Source: JAAYDI01 sp052034005 (GTDB lineage: Bacteria > Planctomycetota > Planctomycetia > Pirellulales > Pirellulaceae). From it: a stretch of 22,549 nt of DNA. The DNA lies in assembly GCA_052034005.1 (NCBI GenBank), contig JBPOJB010000028.1:1-22549 (forward strand), written 5' to 3'. Below, piece after piece: positions 16,033 to 22,549 of the stretch; position 1 is the stretch's first letter, and the number at the start of each line of letters is the position of its first letter. The notes beneath the pieces are model-generated. The model saw only the letters and a list, made by a program, of their open reading frames with translations. It did no database searches and was not told the origin of the DNA. Both the position numbers and the translations under genes were made by a program.

Positions 16033-16144
16033 GGCGGTTGGACTCGAGAACGTGGGCTGGACGGTGACACACTCCGCGCTTCCAGCAGCCCCGTAGAGGA
16101 CCCGGGGTGTTCCCCGCCCACACTCAAGGAACCACCCATCCCGA

Positions 16145-17443
16145 TTATTCTCGAGACTCCGCCTCGCCCGACTCCCGACTCCCGACCGCCGGCTCCCGAT
16201 TCCCGACACAGTACAGGCGTTCCAGGGTCCGGAGGAAGATCCGGCCCTGGGAGAAGGCCAGTGAGGCCCGCATGGGCTCGCCCAGTTCGTTCTTGGCCAG
16301 CACGGTGCACTCCGGCGCATCCGGGTTCACGGGCTCGAGCACGAACGTCGTGCCCTCCATGTTGTTGACATACAGTCGTCCGTCGGCGTAGCACATCGAA
16401 CTCCAGGACGGCCCCGTACTCAGCCGGTGTTTCCAGAGGACCTCGCCGGTGACGGCCTCAAGGCACCAGGCAATCCCCGGCTCGTTCAGGATATAAGCGT
16501 AACCATTCACCAGGACTCCCGAACCGACGCGCTGGGGCGGCGCATCGAGGTGGATCCAATGCCGGTGGGTCGCCGTGACATCCCCCTGGCCACCCGGCTG
16601 GACGCCGATGGCCGGCCCGTGATAGCCCGACATGGCGATGATCACATCCTCGGACGGCAGCGGGCTGGCGTAGCTCACGGGCCCCAACCCATCGCAATAC
16701 CAGATGTCATGGCCGGTCAGCGGGTCGAGCGCGTAGAGGCGCAGCGGCACGATGACCAGGAGCAGGTCCCGTCCGCCGATCGACGCCACGACCGGTGTGC
16801 TCCAGGACCCACAGAACTCGTCGGCTTTCTGCGAGGCCATCCCCGGCAGGTCGCGCCGCCACACTTCGGCGCCCGTGCGTTTGTCCAGCGCCACCAGGAA
16901 GGCGTGCAAACCGGGTCCGGCGTTGAGAATCACCAGGTCACCATAGATGACCGGGCTGGATGCATTGCCCCAAATATGATCGAACGGGCCCAGGTCGTGG
17001 CTCCACAACTGCGTGCCGTCGACATCATAGGCCCGGACGCCGGCCGAACCGTGCCACACGATCACCCGCTCGCCGTCGGTCACGGGCGAGGACGAGCAGT
17101 ACGGGTTATTGGGGTGGCTCGGCTCCTCCCCCGCATACTCCACGTCCTGCTGCCACAACCGGGCCCCCGTGTCGCGCTGAAAGCAGATCAAACTCCGCAG
17201 GTGGCCGGAATTGCCGGCGCAGCTGACGAACACCCGCGAGCCGGTAACGATGGGGGTGGAATTGCCCGGTCCGGGGAGCGCGGCTTTCCACAAGACGTTC
17301 TCGGTGGCCGACCACCGTAGGGGAAACCCGGTATCCGGGCTGTGCCCGTCGCCGTTCGGACCGCGCCAGGTCGGCCAATCCCCGGCCGAGGTAGCTGCGG
17401 CGGCCCAAGCGATGATCGCCACACCAAGCAGGCAGCGCGCCAT
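16145..17443 (-). CDS. exported PQQ-type beta-propeller protein (432 aa)
   Basis: The protein begins with a signal peptide (MARCLLGVAIIAWAAAATSAGDW) followed by WPTWRGPNGDGHSPDTGFPLRWSATENVLWKAALPGPGNSTPIV. This opening is typical of the large group of secreted eight-bladed PQQ-like/outer membrane assembly-like propellers in planctomycetes. Repeated blade motifs of the form D-x-x-TGxxLW / A-x-D-x-x-TGxExW are visible (CFQRDTGARLWQQD, ALDKRTGAEVWRRD, ALDPLTGHDIWYCD, CLEAVTGEVLWKHR). Binding of PQQ is not assured; many members act as scaffolds. I choose ATG 17443 because a promoter-like TACAAT lies only 12 bases before the alternative ATG at 17476, which would be leaderless. The C-terminal tail (PAVGSRESGEAESRE) is encoded by a simple-sequence repeat. 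Confidence 0.82.
   Translation of the reverse strand: MARCLLGVAIIAWAAAATSAGDWPTWRGPNGDGHSPDTGFPLRWSATENVLWKAALPGPGNSTPIVTGSRVFVSCAGNSGHLRSLICFQRDTGARLWQQDVEYAGEEPSHPNNPYCSSSPVTDGERVIVWHGSAGVRAYDVDGTQLWSHDLGPFDHIWGNASSPVIYGDLVILNAGPGLHAFLVALDKRTGAEVWRRDLPGMASQKADEFCGSWSTPVVASIGGRDLLLVIVPLRLYALDPLTGHDIWYCDGLGPVSYASPLPSEDVIIAMSGYHGPAIGVQPGGQGDVTATHRHWIHLDAPPQRVGSGVLVNGYAYILNEPGIAWCLEAVTGEVLWKHRLSTGPSWSSMCYADGRLYVNNMEGTTFVLEPVNPDAPECTVLAKNELGEPMRASLAFSQGRIFLRTLERLYCVGNREPAVGSRESGEAESRE
16165..16207. repeat. simple-sequence tract of CTCCCGA units inside a gene end
   Basis: Imperfect tandem copies of ACTCCCG/ATTCCCG (for example CCCGACTCCCGACTCCCGAC at 16177-16196) lie at the 3' end of the PQQ-propeller gene and encode its last residues. 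Confidence 0.6.
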
Positions 17444-17488
17444 GGTCTTCCCGCGTGCAAAAAAACGTCTAGCCATACTGTGGTTCCC

Positions 17489-17517
17489 ATTGTACATAGG
17501 GGCGCAGGCGGACCCAA
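17489..17517 (-). promoter_or_regulatory. candidate promoter for the PQQ-propeller gene
   Basis: Minus strand TTGGGT (17517-17512), 17 bases, TACAAT (17494-17489). The -10 is good (5 of 6), the -35 weak. The predicted start near 17483 favours the downstream ATG at 17443 for the gene. Confidence 0.35.
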
Positions 17518-17562
17518 CCAGCGTGATTTTCGGACCTAACGCCGCTGATCGGACGATAGACC

Positions 17563-17796
17563 ATGGTCGGCGAACATTTCGACACGGGTCGTGATCCGTC
17601 TGAGGCGCGGCGTGACCAGCCGGGCAGAGAGACGCGCTTCCTGGGCGTCCATTTCGCCTGTTGTTCCGTATACACAAGGGTTTACGTTAATCGGCAAGGC
17701 ACCCATTATGTGGGTCATTGCCCGCGGTGCGGGCGGCGCATCGCCTTCCGCATCGGCCCGGACGGTACCGACCAACGGTTTTTCACCGCGTACTGA
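17563..17796 (+). CDS. small conserved CxxC protein (77 aa)
   Basis: Small protein with HFACCSVYTRVYVNRQGTHYVGHCPRCGRRIAFRIGPDGTDQRFFTAY. The paired CC and the CPRC motif could bind one zinc or, by analogy to rubredoxin-like knuckles, an iron. I recall similar short proteins being frequent in planctomycete genomes, with the same order (a CC-x-YxRxYVNRxGTxYxGxCPRC core, then IGPDGTxxRFF), but no function is known to me. The first ~28 residues (GEHFDTGRDPSEARRDQPGRETR) are charged and poorly structured, and no good ribosome-binding site precedes the ATG, so the true start may be downstream. It is divergent from the PQQ-propeller gene with 119 bp between starts. Confidence 0.65.
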   Translation: MVGEHFDTGRDPSEARRDQPGRETRFLGVHFACCSVYTRVYVNRQGTHYVGHCPRCGRRIAFRIGPDGTDQRFFTAY

Positions 17797-18352
17797 GTCA
17801 AGGCCCGTTTCAGGGTACCATGGGGTGGTGAAAATCGGGGAGAACTTCGCCTGTTCTGTTTTGGGAAGACTTGTTTCATTGGTGATCGTCTCTGGACGTC
17901 GATGAGCAAGCCCGTGTGGCCGTATCGGCCGGATAGGGACGCATGACTACGCCTGAGTTTAGGGCCGTCCCGTTGGGACTCGGGTCTGGTGGGTGGACGC
18001 GACCCAGGGCTGCGGCCCGGCTCGCACGGCTCGCCGAGCCTGCGCCCTGGGCTGTGATAGAGATGTCCCTTCGGGACGGAGGAGACCGCCTTCGTGTCGC
18101 TGCTGGGCACGGCACAAGTCGGAGAGGGCCAGAGCAGGCGCAAAGCAGGTTAGATGGGACGCGGAACACCAACGACAAACGTTAACCGTTGGAACATCTT
18201 GGTTCTTTCACGTCGCCAGGTGGCGGCCGGTAGCTGGTCCAGTTTGGCGAAGTGGCCGGCCGGAGTCGCGATGGGTTGATCGCGGCAAAGGGTTAGGACA
18301 GCGATTATGCTGGTAGGTGCCTGACCGTCGCCTGGCACCAACGCCTTTGCCA
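17797..18352. other. intergenic stretch with palindromic repeats, no gene seen
   Basis: No credible gene on either strand. Contents: GGCCG-TAT-CGGCC hairpin near 17918-17930; GTCCC-GTT-GGGAC (17967-17979); a larger inverted repeat CCCAGGGC (18003-18010) / GCCCTGGG (18044-18051) enclosing GGCTCG-C-CGAGCC; GTCCC-TTC-GGGAC (18065-18077). The remainder to 18352 shows nothing I recognise. Confidence 0.5.
17967..18077. repeat. compound hairpin repeat (two GTCCC-N3-GGGAC hairpins around a GC-rich palindrome)
   Basis: The GTCCC-N3-GGGAC hairpins at 17967-17979 and 18065-18077 flank a nested palindrome 18003-18051 (outer arm CCCAGGGC/GCCCTGGG, inner arm GGCTCG/CGAGCC). Coding potential on either strand is poor. 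I recall similar CCCAGGGC ... GCCCTGGGCT ... TCCCTTCGGGA blocks between genes of other planctomycetes, so a dispersed repeat family is likely, but this rests on memory. Confidence 0.5.
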
Positions 18353-18477
18353 TCACGACATGCGGTTCGCAGGGCGTCTGGTGCGCCGTTCTTCCTCCGC
18401 GGTAAGCATGCCCGGGATGATCTTGTCGCAGTTCGGGATGCAGATCATCTCGTCAAGACAGTGCGCCCGGACTCCCG
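18353..18477 (-). pseudogene. fragment of an IlvD/Edd-family dehydratase
   Basis: Residues encoded at about 18404-18466 on the minus strand read AHCLDEMICIPNCDKIIPG followed by ML. This is the iron-sulfur-cluster Cys motif of dihydroxy-acid dehydratase and related sugar-acid dehydratases (family form: AH-x-x-DG-x-VC-x-PNCDK-x-x-PGML). The recognisable part is only about 21 residues of a family that is normally about 550-600 residues long, and the frame runs to a stop at 18353 through sequence with no resemblance. It overlaps the end of the LamG remnant in another frame only at its upstream edge. Best read as gene debris; dihydroxy-acid dehydratase would act just upstream of leuA in branched-chain synthesis, but the link is only suggestive. 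Confidence 0.6.
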
Positions 18478-18489
18478 GTCCCGGCAAGT

Positions 18490-19765
18490 TCACGGCGTCG
18501 ATCGCGCAGCTTCCCACAGCGCCGCGATCTGCTGGTGCTGTACATTGTCCGAGTCGGCGTCGCGGGCAATTACCTGTTCAAGTCCATCGCAAAGCTGACG
18601 CACCGTCGTCAGGTACGACTCGTCGGCCGCCCGCTGCGAGACGGGCTCGAGCGGTGCCAGCCGGCCGGCCGCCAGCCATTGGAACCGGCGGCTCGTGGCG
18701 ACGGCGTACTCGATTGCCAGGCGGGCATGCGCCGCTTCATAGCACTCGGCCAGGCCGGCTGCGATCAGGCTCAGCGTGGAACTGCCGCAGGCGAGCGATC
18801 CGCTGATCCAGGTCAGCCACCTGCTGTGCTTCGGGCGCGACAGCGCGCGCTGCCGTCCGGTGGCCGTCGACGTACAGGGCCAGTTCACCTTCGGCGCTGA
18901 TGGTCGCCGCGACGTGGACCCATTGATCCGGCTGCAACTCGGCGTCCGCGTGCAGTGTCGCCCGCGTCGTGATCAGCCGCACCGTGTTGCCGGGGTGCAG
19001 GTCCAACACATATCCGTCCGCAGCGCCGACCGTACACTTGTCCACGATGCGGCCGCCGCCGGCCGCGTGCTGCCGTGGGCAGATCCAGGCACAGAGCGTG
19101 CCGCCCGTAGCCAGGTCGAGCGCAGGATCGGGGGCAACTTCCAGGAACCCGTCCCCGGCCAGCTCCAGCGCGCGGCCGCCCGGCCCGTCACAAGCGCGGC
19201 AGTGGCCGATCACCTGTGCCGACAACCGGTCGCCGTGCCCGGAGGCGACTCTGTTGTCGTGCATCTCACCGGGTTGCCAGTCGGCCACCAGCGCAGCCGC
19301 GATGTCCGGACGCGCAGTTGTCCCCTGCGCCACGGCTTCGACTTCTACCGGTGAGAGCGCGCGGTCGTAGACTTGCACGCGTCTGATGCACCCGAGGAAC
19401 CGGCTGCCGCCGCTGCTGTCCGCACCGATGCGCAGCGGCCATCGGTTCGCTAAGACGACCGGCACTGGCCGGGCGGTCCACGGCAGGGAGCTGATCGCAG
19501 ACGCATCGGGCAGCGGGGCCGCAGCGTCCGCACGGCGCGGCACGAACCCCGTCGCCGCCGCCCCTCCGCGACCTATTTCGACCACCGCCTCGGCCGGCGT
19601 CAGCTCGTAAGGCAGTTGAATCGTCTCGGCATCGAATTCCGCCCAGGGCTGGCCGTTGATCGAAACGGACGTGACCGGCCCGTGGCCGGTGGTGGCCAGA
19701 TAGACCCGCTTGCGGCCGAACCGGATGGGGAAGTGCTGCTGCAGCTGCGTGATGGACAGCGACGC
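18490..19765 (-). pseudogene. C-terminal remnant of an exported LamG-domain protein, frameshifted
   Basis: After the TAG at 19766-19768 the frame continues with TQLQQHFPIRFGRKRVYLATTGHGPVTSVSINGQPW..., which reads like the C-terminal beta part of a large secreted enzyme or binding protein. Then comes the last strand of a LamG domain (FLGCIRRVQVYDRALSPVEVEAVAQG), a second, complete LamG/concanavalin-like domain (GTLCAWICPRQ...VHVAATISAEGELALYVDG), and a helical tail. The frame breaks near 18770: one frame ends FHAEPDRSRPGRVL at 18737, while the tail continues in another frame as LIAAGLAECYEAAHARLAIEYA down to the stop at 18490. One extra C in GAGCCTG explains it. There is no start codon or ribosome-binding site of its own. 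Possibly from a carbohydrate-active enzyme; uncertain. Confidence 0.65.
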
Positions 19766-19990
19766 CTACCCGACGCCAGTGATGCCGGCATTGTGCCGAT
19801 ACGCCCGGTACGCCGTCGGGAACGGTGACCCGGTGCGCGCATCCGTAGCGCTGGCCGGCAGCCCGGTCTTCGCATCGATGGGCTTCTTCGTCCGCTTGCC
19901 GTTGCGTTCGATGGATTTCCAGCAGACCCATTGCTCCCGGTCGCGCAGGCACTGCGGGATCTGGTCAACCGGCAGTGCGGCGTTCGCCAT
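19766..19990 (-). pseudogene. N-terminal stub of a phage/plasmid-type primase-polymerase (74 aa)
   Basis: The ATG at 19990 has an AGGAGG ribosome-binding site with 7 bases of spacing and starts MANAALPVDQIPQCLRDREQWVCWKSIERNGKRTKKPIDAKTGLPASATDARTGSPFPTAYRAY, ending AGITGVG. This matches the N-terminal stretch of bifunctional DNA primase/polymerase or P4-type replication proteins (IP-x-x-L-x-x-x-x-QWVCW ... KT-x-x-PI-x-x-x-TG-x-x-AS-x-T-x-x-x-TW). Intact proteins continue for several hundred residues after the GVGF motif, but here a TAG follows GVG and the next in-frame codons belong to the LamG remnant. It overlaps the small gene upstream by 26 bp. A remnant truncated by a deletion or recombination is the simplest reading. 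Confidence 0.6.
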
Positions 19991-20138
19991 GCTCGACCTC
20001 CTGGCTGACAAATTCCTTTTCGTAGATGTCGATCAGGACGGCGGCCCAGGCGTCCGCGGCTTCCTCGGGCAGACCGGGCGGTTCCCATTCACAGGTGTGG
20101 ACCTCCACACCGGCCATCGTGACAGTAGGCGTATCCAT
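19965..20138 (-). CDS. small protein of unknown function, phage-region (57 aa)
   Basis: Encoded frame MDTPTVTMAGVEVHTCEWEP continues through PGLPEEAADAWAAVLIDIYEKEFVSQEVEHGERRTAG. The ATG at 20138 is preceded by GGAGGG with about 6 bases of spacing, and the 3' end overlaps the primase stub start by 26 bases, both signs of a real, translationally coupled gene. Composition is acidic with a central helix (EEAADAWAAVLIDIYEKEF). No family recognised. Next to a replication-type gene and phage head genes, a phage accessory role is an inference. Confidence 0.5.
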   Translation of the reverse strand: MDTPTVTMAGVEVHTCEWEPPGLPEEAADAWAAVLIDIYEKEFVSQEVEHGERRTAG

Positions 20139-20284
20139 GCCGACCCTCCGCAGGGAATGAGTGACGTGAAGAACAGGTCAGACGGCGCGTTGCGCACCAC
20201 GCCGCCTCGCCACAGGGGGCCGGGTCGTTCGTGTGCAGGTTCAATCGGTTCGTCGATCAGTCGGTCGGGTCACGCAGGGTGCGG

Positions 20285-21199
20285 TCATTCGCCCTTGGCC
20301 TTGTACGCCGCGCGGAAATCTCCCAGCGCGCAGCCGTAGTCGAAATAGACACGCCACGTGGCGGCCAGGGTGTTGGGGTCCGCGTCGAACCCGAAGAACT
20401 CCACGGTGGGATTCTGCTTGCCTTGCAGGAAGGCCGTCACGAGCGGCATGTCCAGCGGGCCGGCGAACAGGTACCAGGCCTTGGCGCTGGTGCCGGAGAA
20501 GCGCAGCGCATTGGACAGGCGCGATTCCACTTCCAAGCTCACGATGTTCCGCAGCGCGTTGCCCGTCGGCAGATCGTTGTTGGCCCGCTGGATGAAGTCG
20601 CTCTGCAGCAACTGCTTGGCCGTCTGCTGCAGCTCGGGCGGCACCAGCAGCGTGCGGGGCCGGATGTCGAGGTCGCGGTGCTCGTCGTCACGCTGGGCGA
20701 GCATGCGGGCGATACCCGTGGCCAGCGCGTCGCCGCTCAAGGCCGTGCCCGCCCCCTGGTCGTAGTTGCCGTTGCCGGCACCGAAGAAACTGCCCGCGTT
20801 GGCCAACAGCACCTTGTAGACCAGATCGGACAGCGAACGCATGGCCGCGCGCCCTAACGAGGCGGCCGTGTCCTCAAACAGGCCCAGATCATCGTTGACG
20901 ATGTCGCGACGATCAATGCTCAGCATCTTGCCGAACGTATCGACACTGAACTTGTAGGTCGACTCCGTCAGGGTGCCGTGCTTGATTTCGCCGCCGGGCG
21001 CGACCTCTTCCAGGTCACCCGTCTGACTCGGCCGCACGCCGGTGTGGTCCTTGAAGTCGTTGGCCGATTTGATGGCCGCAAAGGCCCGTCACGTGGCCGG
21101 CGACTCGGTATACGCATCGAGCAGCACCTTGTTGGCCGCATCACCCAACGCGACGGGTAGCGAGTACGTCGACAGCGATGGCCCGGCCGTTGACTTCGA
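20285..21199 (-). pseudogene. phage major capsid protein (gpT-like / capsid part of a protease-capsid fusion), broken
   Basis: The frame open from 21199 begins around STYSLPVALGDAANKVLLDAY and reaches TESPAT, then a TGA at 21091-21089, then continues without other breaks as RAFAAIKSANDFKDHTGVRPSQTGDLEEVAPGGEIKHGTL..., DTFGKMLSIDRRDIVNDDLG, to GDFRAAYKAKGE at 20285. The GELKHGTL, YGKMLSI-x-RRDIINDDLG block is the conserved core of Mu gpT-like major capsid proteins, often encoded as prohead protease/major capsid fusions. The conserved residue at the TGA is normally Trp (TW/R), so TGG to TGA is likely. The 250-residue piece downstream (a GTG at 21037) might still be translated but lacks the N-terminal arm. 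Confidence 0.75.
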
Positions 21200-21590
21200 C
21201 TAACTCGCCCGCTCGGATGCGGTCCCACGCGCTGGGAGCCACCCCGACCGACGCTTGAAACTGAAAGCCGCTGCGCGCCAGTTCGAGGATCTGCCGGGCG
21301 GCTTCCGTGGTGGGAGCCAGCGTGCCCGCCACCAGCAGCTTGCCGTGGGCGACTGACGCCCGACCGAAACCGACGACGCCCCGCAACGTCGCGTCATGAT
21401 CGGCCAGGATGCTGATCTGCGACGCGGCGACGTCGACGCCGGCCAGGTCGATCACCAGCGGCCCCCAACCCGGCACGACCATCTGGCCGCCCGTGTAGGC
21501 GACGATGGAAACGGCCGGCGTCTGGCCAGCAGCTGCTGTCACCTGGACGTCGCTGGCAGCCAGCAGCAGGTGGTCGGTCGTAACACTCAT
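21141..21590 (-). pseudogene. phage prohead protease-like remnant (149 aa)
   Basis: The frame starts MSVTTDHLLLAASDVQVTAA, has TGGQMVVPGWGPLVIDLAGVDV (the start of the HK97/Clp-type prohead protease core), LADHDATLRGVVGFGRASVAHGKLLVAGTLA (catalytic His expected in the LxDHD motif) and ARQILELARSGFQFQASVGVAP (catalytic Ser expected in the SVG motif). It ends VNGRAIAVDVLATRRVG. In intact protease-capsid fusions the protease is followed by a long linker before the capsid; here the capsid N-terminal region follows at once in another frame, so the join near 21175-21205 looks like a deletion with frameshift. The ATG overlaps the upstream stop as ATGA, so it was translationally coupled. Confidence 0.65.
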
Positions 21591-22120
21591 TTCGCCCTCC
21601 GTCGCGCTTCGGCCGGGAGCCGCAGGCCTTGGATGCCGTCGGCCTTCTGACGTTCGACTTCCAGGTCGCGGCGCGCGTCGTCGCAGAGCGTGAACTCGAC
21701 GTAACCGTCGCGGCCGTAGCGCGGCGGGTAGACCGTCATGGTGAAGTAGTCCGGCACTGGGTTGACCGGTGTTGCCGCGTCGCCAAATTCGTCTCGCACT
21801 CGGTCCCAGGCGTCCTGCAGGGCCCGGAAGTATTCAGCGGCATCGACCCCCGGGTGCAGGAAGTACAGCGCTTCCGAGGTGTACTCCTCCCGCTCGTCGA
21901 GCTCCCGTGCCGCCGCGTCGATGTCCGTTTCTGTCCAGCGACTGGCCTCGCGCAGCTTCACCACGCGCTCCTCGACGAAGTACTGCAAAATCGCCACCGA
22001 GGCGTCGTAACCTCTGCGCCGCAATTCGCTTACGGCGTCGCGACTGTCCTTCGGGTACGCATCGGGCATCCCGAAACATCGGAATTCAACGTACGCCTCG
22101 CGATGGAGCGTGATCGCCAT
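21587..22120 (-). CDS. unknown protein in the phage-remnant region (177 aa)
   Basis: The ATG at 22120 follows AAGG by 8 bases and begins MAITLHREAYVEFRCFGMP; an ATG two codons upstream is too close to that site. The protein has an N-terminal strand, a central helical acidic part (TETDIDAAARELDEREEYTSEALYFLHPGVDAAEYFRALQDAWDRVRDEFG), and a C-terminal strand pair around YFTMTVYPPRYGRDGYVEFTL, with a basic tail. No family recognised. It overlaps the protease-like frame by 4 bases (ATGA), typical of phage structural operons, so it may be a head-morphogenesis or phage accessory gene; this is inference. Confidence 0.6.
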   Translation of the reverse strand: MAITLHREAYVEFRCFGMPDAYPKDSRDAVSELRRRGYDASVAILQYFVEERVVKLREASRWTETDIDAAARELDEREEYTSEALYFLHPGVDAAEYFRALQDAWDRVRDEFGDAATPVNPVPDYFTMTVYPPRYGRDGYVEFTLCDDARRDLEVERQKADGIQGLRLPAEARRRAK

Positions 22121-22213
22121 GTCCATTTCCTTCTCTGTGATAGACAGTGAAACGTGCTTCCCTAACAGGGATATACAGGGGGCGAGGCCCGTCGGCGCAG
22201 GAGTCTTCCGCAA

Positions 22214-22549
22214 TTCTTGCCCGCCGCGTCGGTCGTGACTCTGCCGTGGGGAGTGCTAACCTCAAGCGGGGCATTTTGTGAGACTTTTGGAGAATGTCTA
22301 TTGCAAGGGCCGAAGAGGTTGCTAGGCTGCGGGCATGTACTGGTCGTGTTGCCAGTCTCTTATAGGTCTTTAGGTCGGGGCAGCGACCAGTACGCCACAC
22401 GGCGAAGTGTGTCTTCGCCCTGCTAGCCTGGATTCCCATACGGCGGAAAGACCTAAGAAACAGCCGCCCAGCGGCGGGGGCGAGGGCCCGTGTATTAGGT
22501 GACGGCTTTACACCATACGGCGCTTAGCCGAACAGGAGCCGCAGGCGTT
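22214..22549. other. terminal stretch with overlapping inverted repeats, no gene assigned
   Basis: No convincing gene. Inverted repeats: GTACTGGTCG (22337-22346) with CGACCAGTAC (22384-22393), perfect; TAGGTCTTT (22363-22371) with AAAGACCTA (22447-22455), perfect; GGCGAAG-TGTGT-CTTCGCC (22401-22419), perfect. The first two cross, so only one can form at a time unless as a pseudoknot. The stretch would be the leader of the minus-strand phage-remnant genes. Confidence 0.4.

Noticed and set aside
18331..18353. TGGCAC ... TTTGCC as a second sigma-54 promoter
   Set aside because: The GG to GC distance is three bases too long, so the phase is wrong.

Overview
The window looks like the chromosome of a GC-rich member of the Planctomycetota. 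This is inference from gene content: a secreted formylglycine-type sulfatase, a secreted PQQ-type beta-propeller protein with the WPTWRGPNGDG opening, a DUF6717-like protein, a small CxxC protein of a type I associate with planctomycetes, LamG-bearing gene debris, and intergenic DNA full of palindromic dispersed repeats. Most genes are on the minus strand.

Positions 1-3190: two adjacent minus-strand genes for exported proteins of unknown function (634-1356 and 1365-2219) are bracketed by two diverged direct copies of a roughly 455-bp non-coding repeat (about 160-615 and 2736-3190). Each copy contains a 70-bp element with inverted ends. Positions 3234-5468: a DUF6717-like gene and a secreted sulfatase, the latter with a plausible sigma-70-type promoter. 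Positions 5797-9289: a small PNPOx-like protein, a secreted protein with two metallo-beta-lactamase domains, tRNA-Leu(TAA) directly upstream of it, and an exported LolA-like protein. Positions 9421-14134: an HtrA/DegP protease, then a membrane histidine kinase overlapping an NtrC-type response regulator. A well-spaced sigma-54 promoter motif lies upstream of the kinase.

Positions 14171-16032: 2-isopropylmalate synthase (leuA) with what looks like a complete transcription attenuator: promoter, 19-codon leader peptide with four consecutive Leu codons, intrinsic terminator, then leuA. This is the most informative regulatory feature of the window. Positions 16145-17796: the PQQ-propeller gene and a divergent small CxxC protein.

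Positions 17797-22549: a region of decay. It holds intergenic hairpin repeats, a fragment of an IlvD/Edd dehydratase, the frameshifted C-terminal part of a LamG-domain protein fused in frame (across a stop) to the N-terminal stub of a phage or plasmid type primase, a 57-residue small gene, a broken prohead protease/major capsid locus, and a 177-residue unknown gene. I read this as a degraded prophage mixed with other gene remnants.

No CRISPR array, rRNA, transposase or integrase was seen. Function calls come from motif and family recognition by eye; no database search was run.
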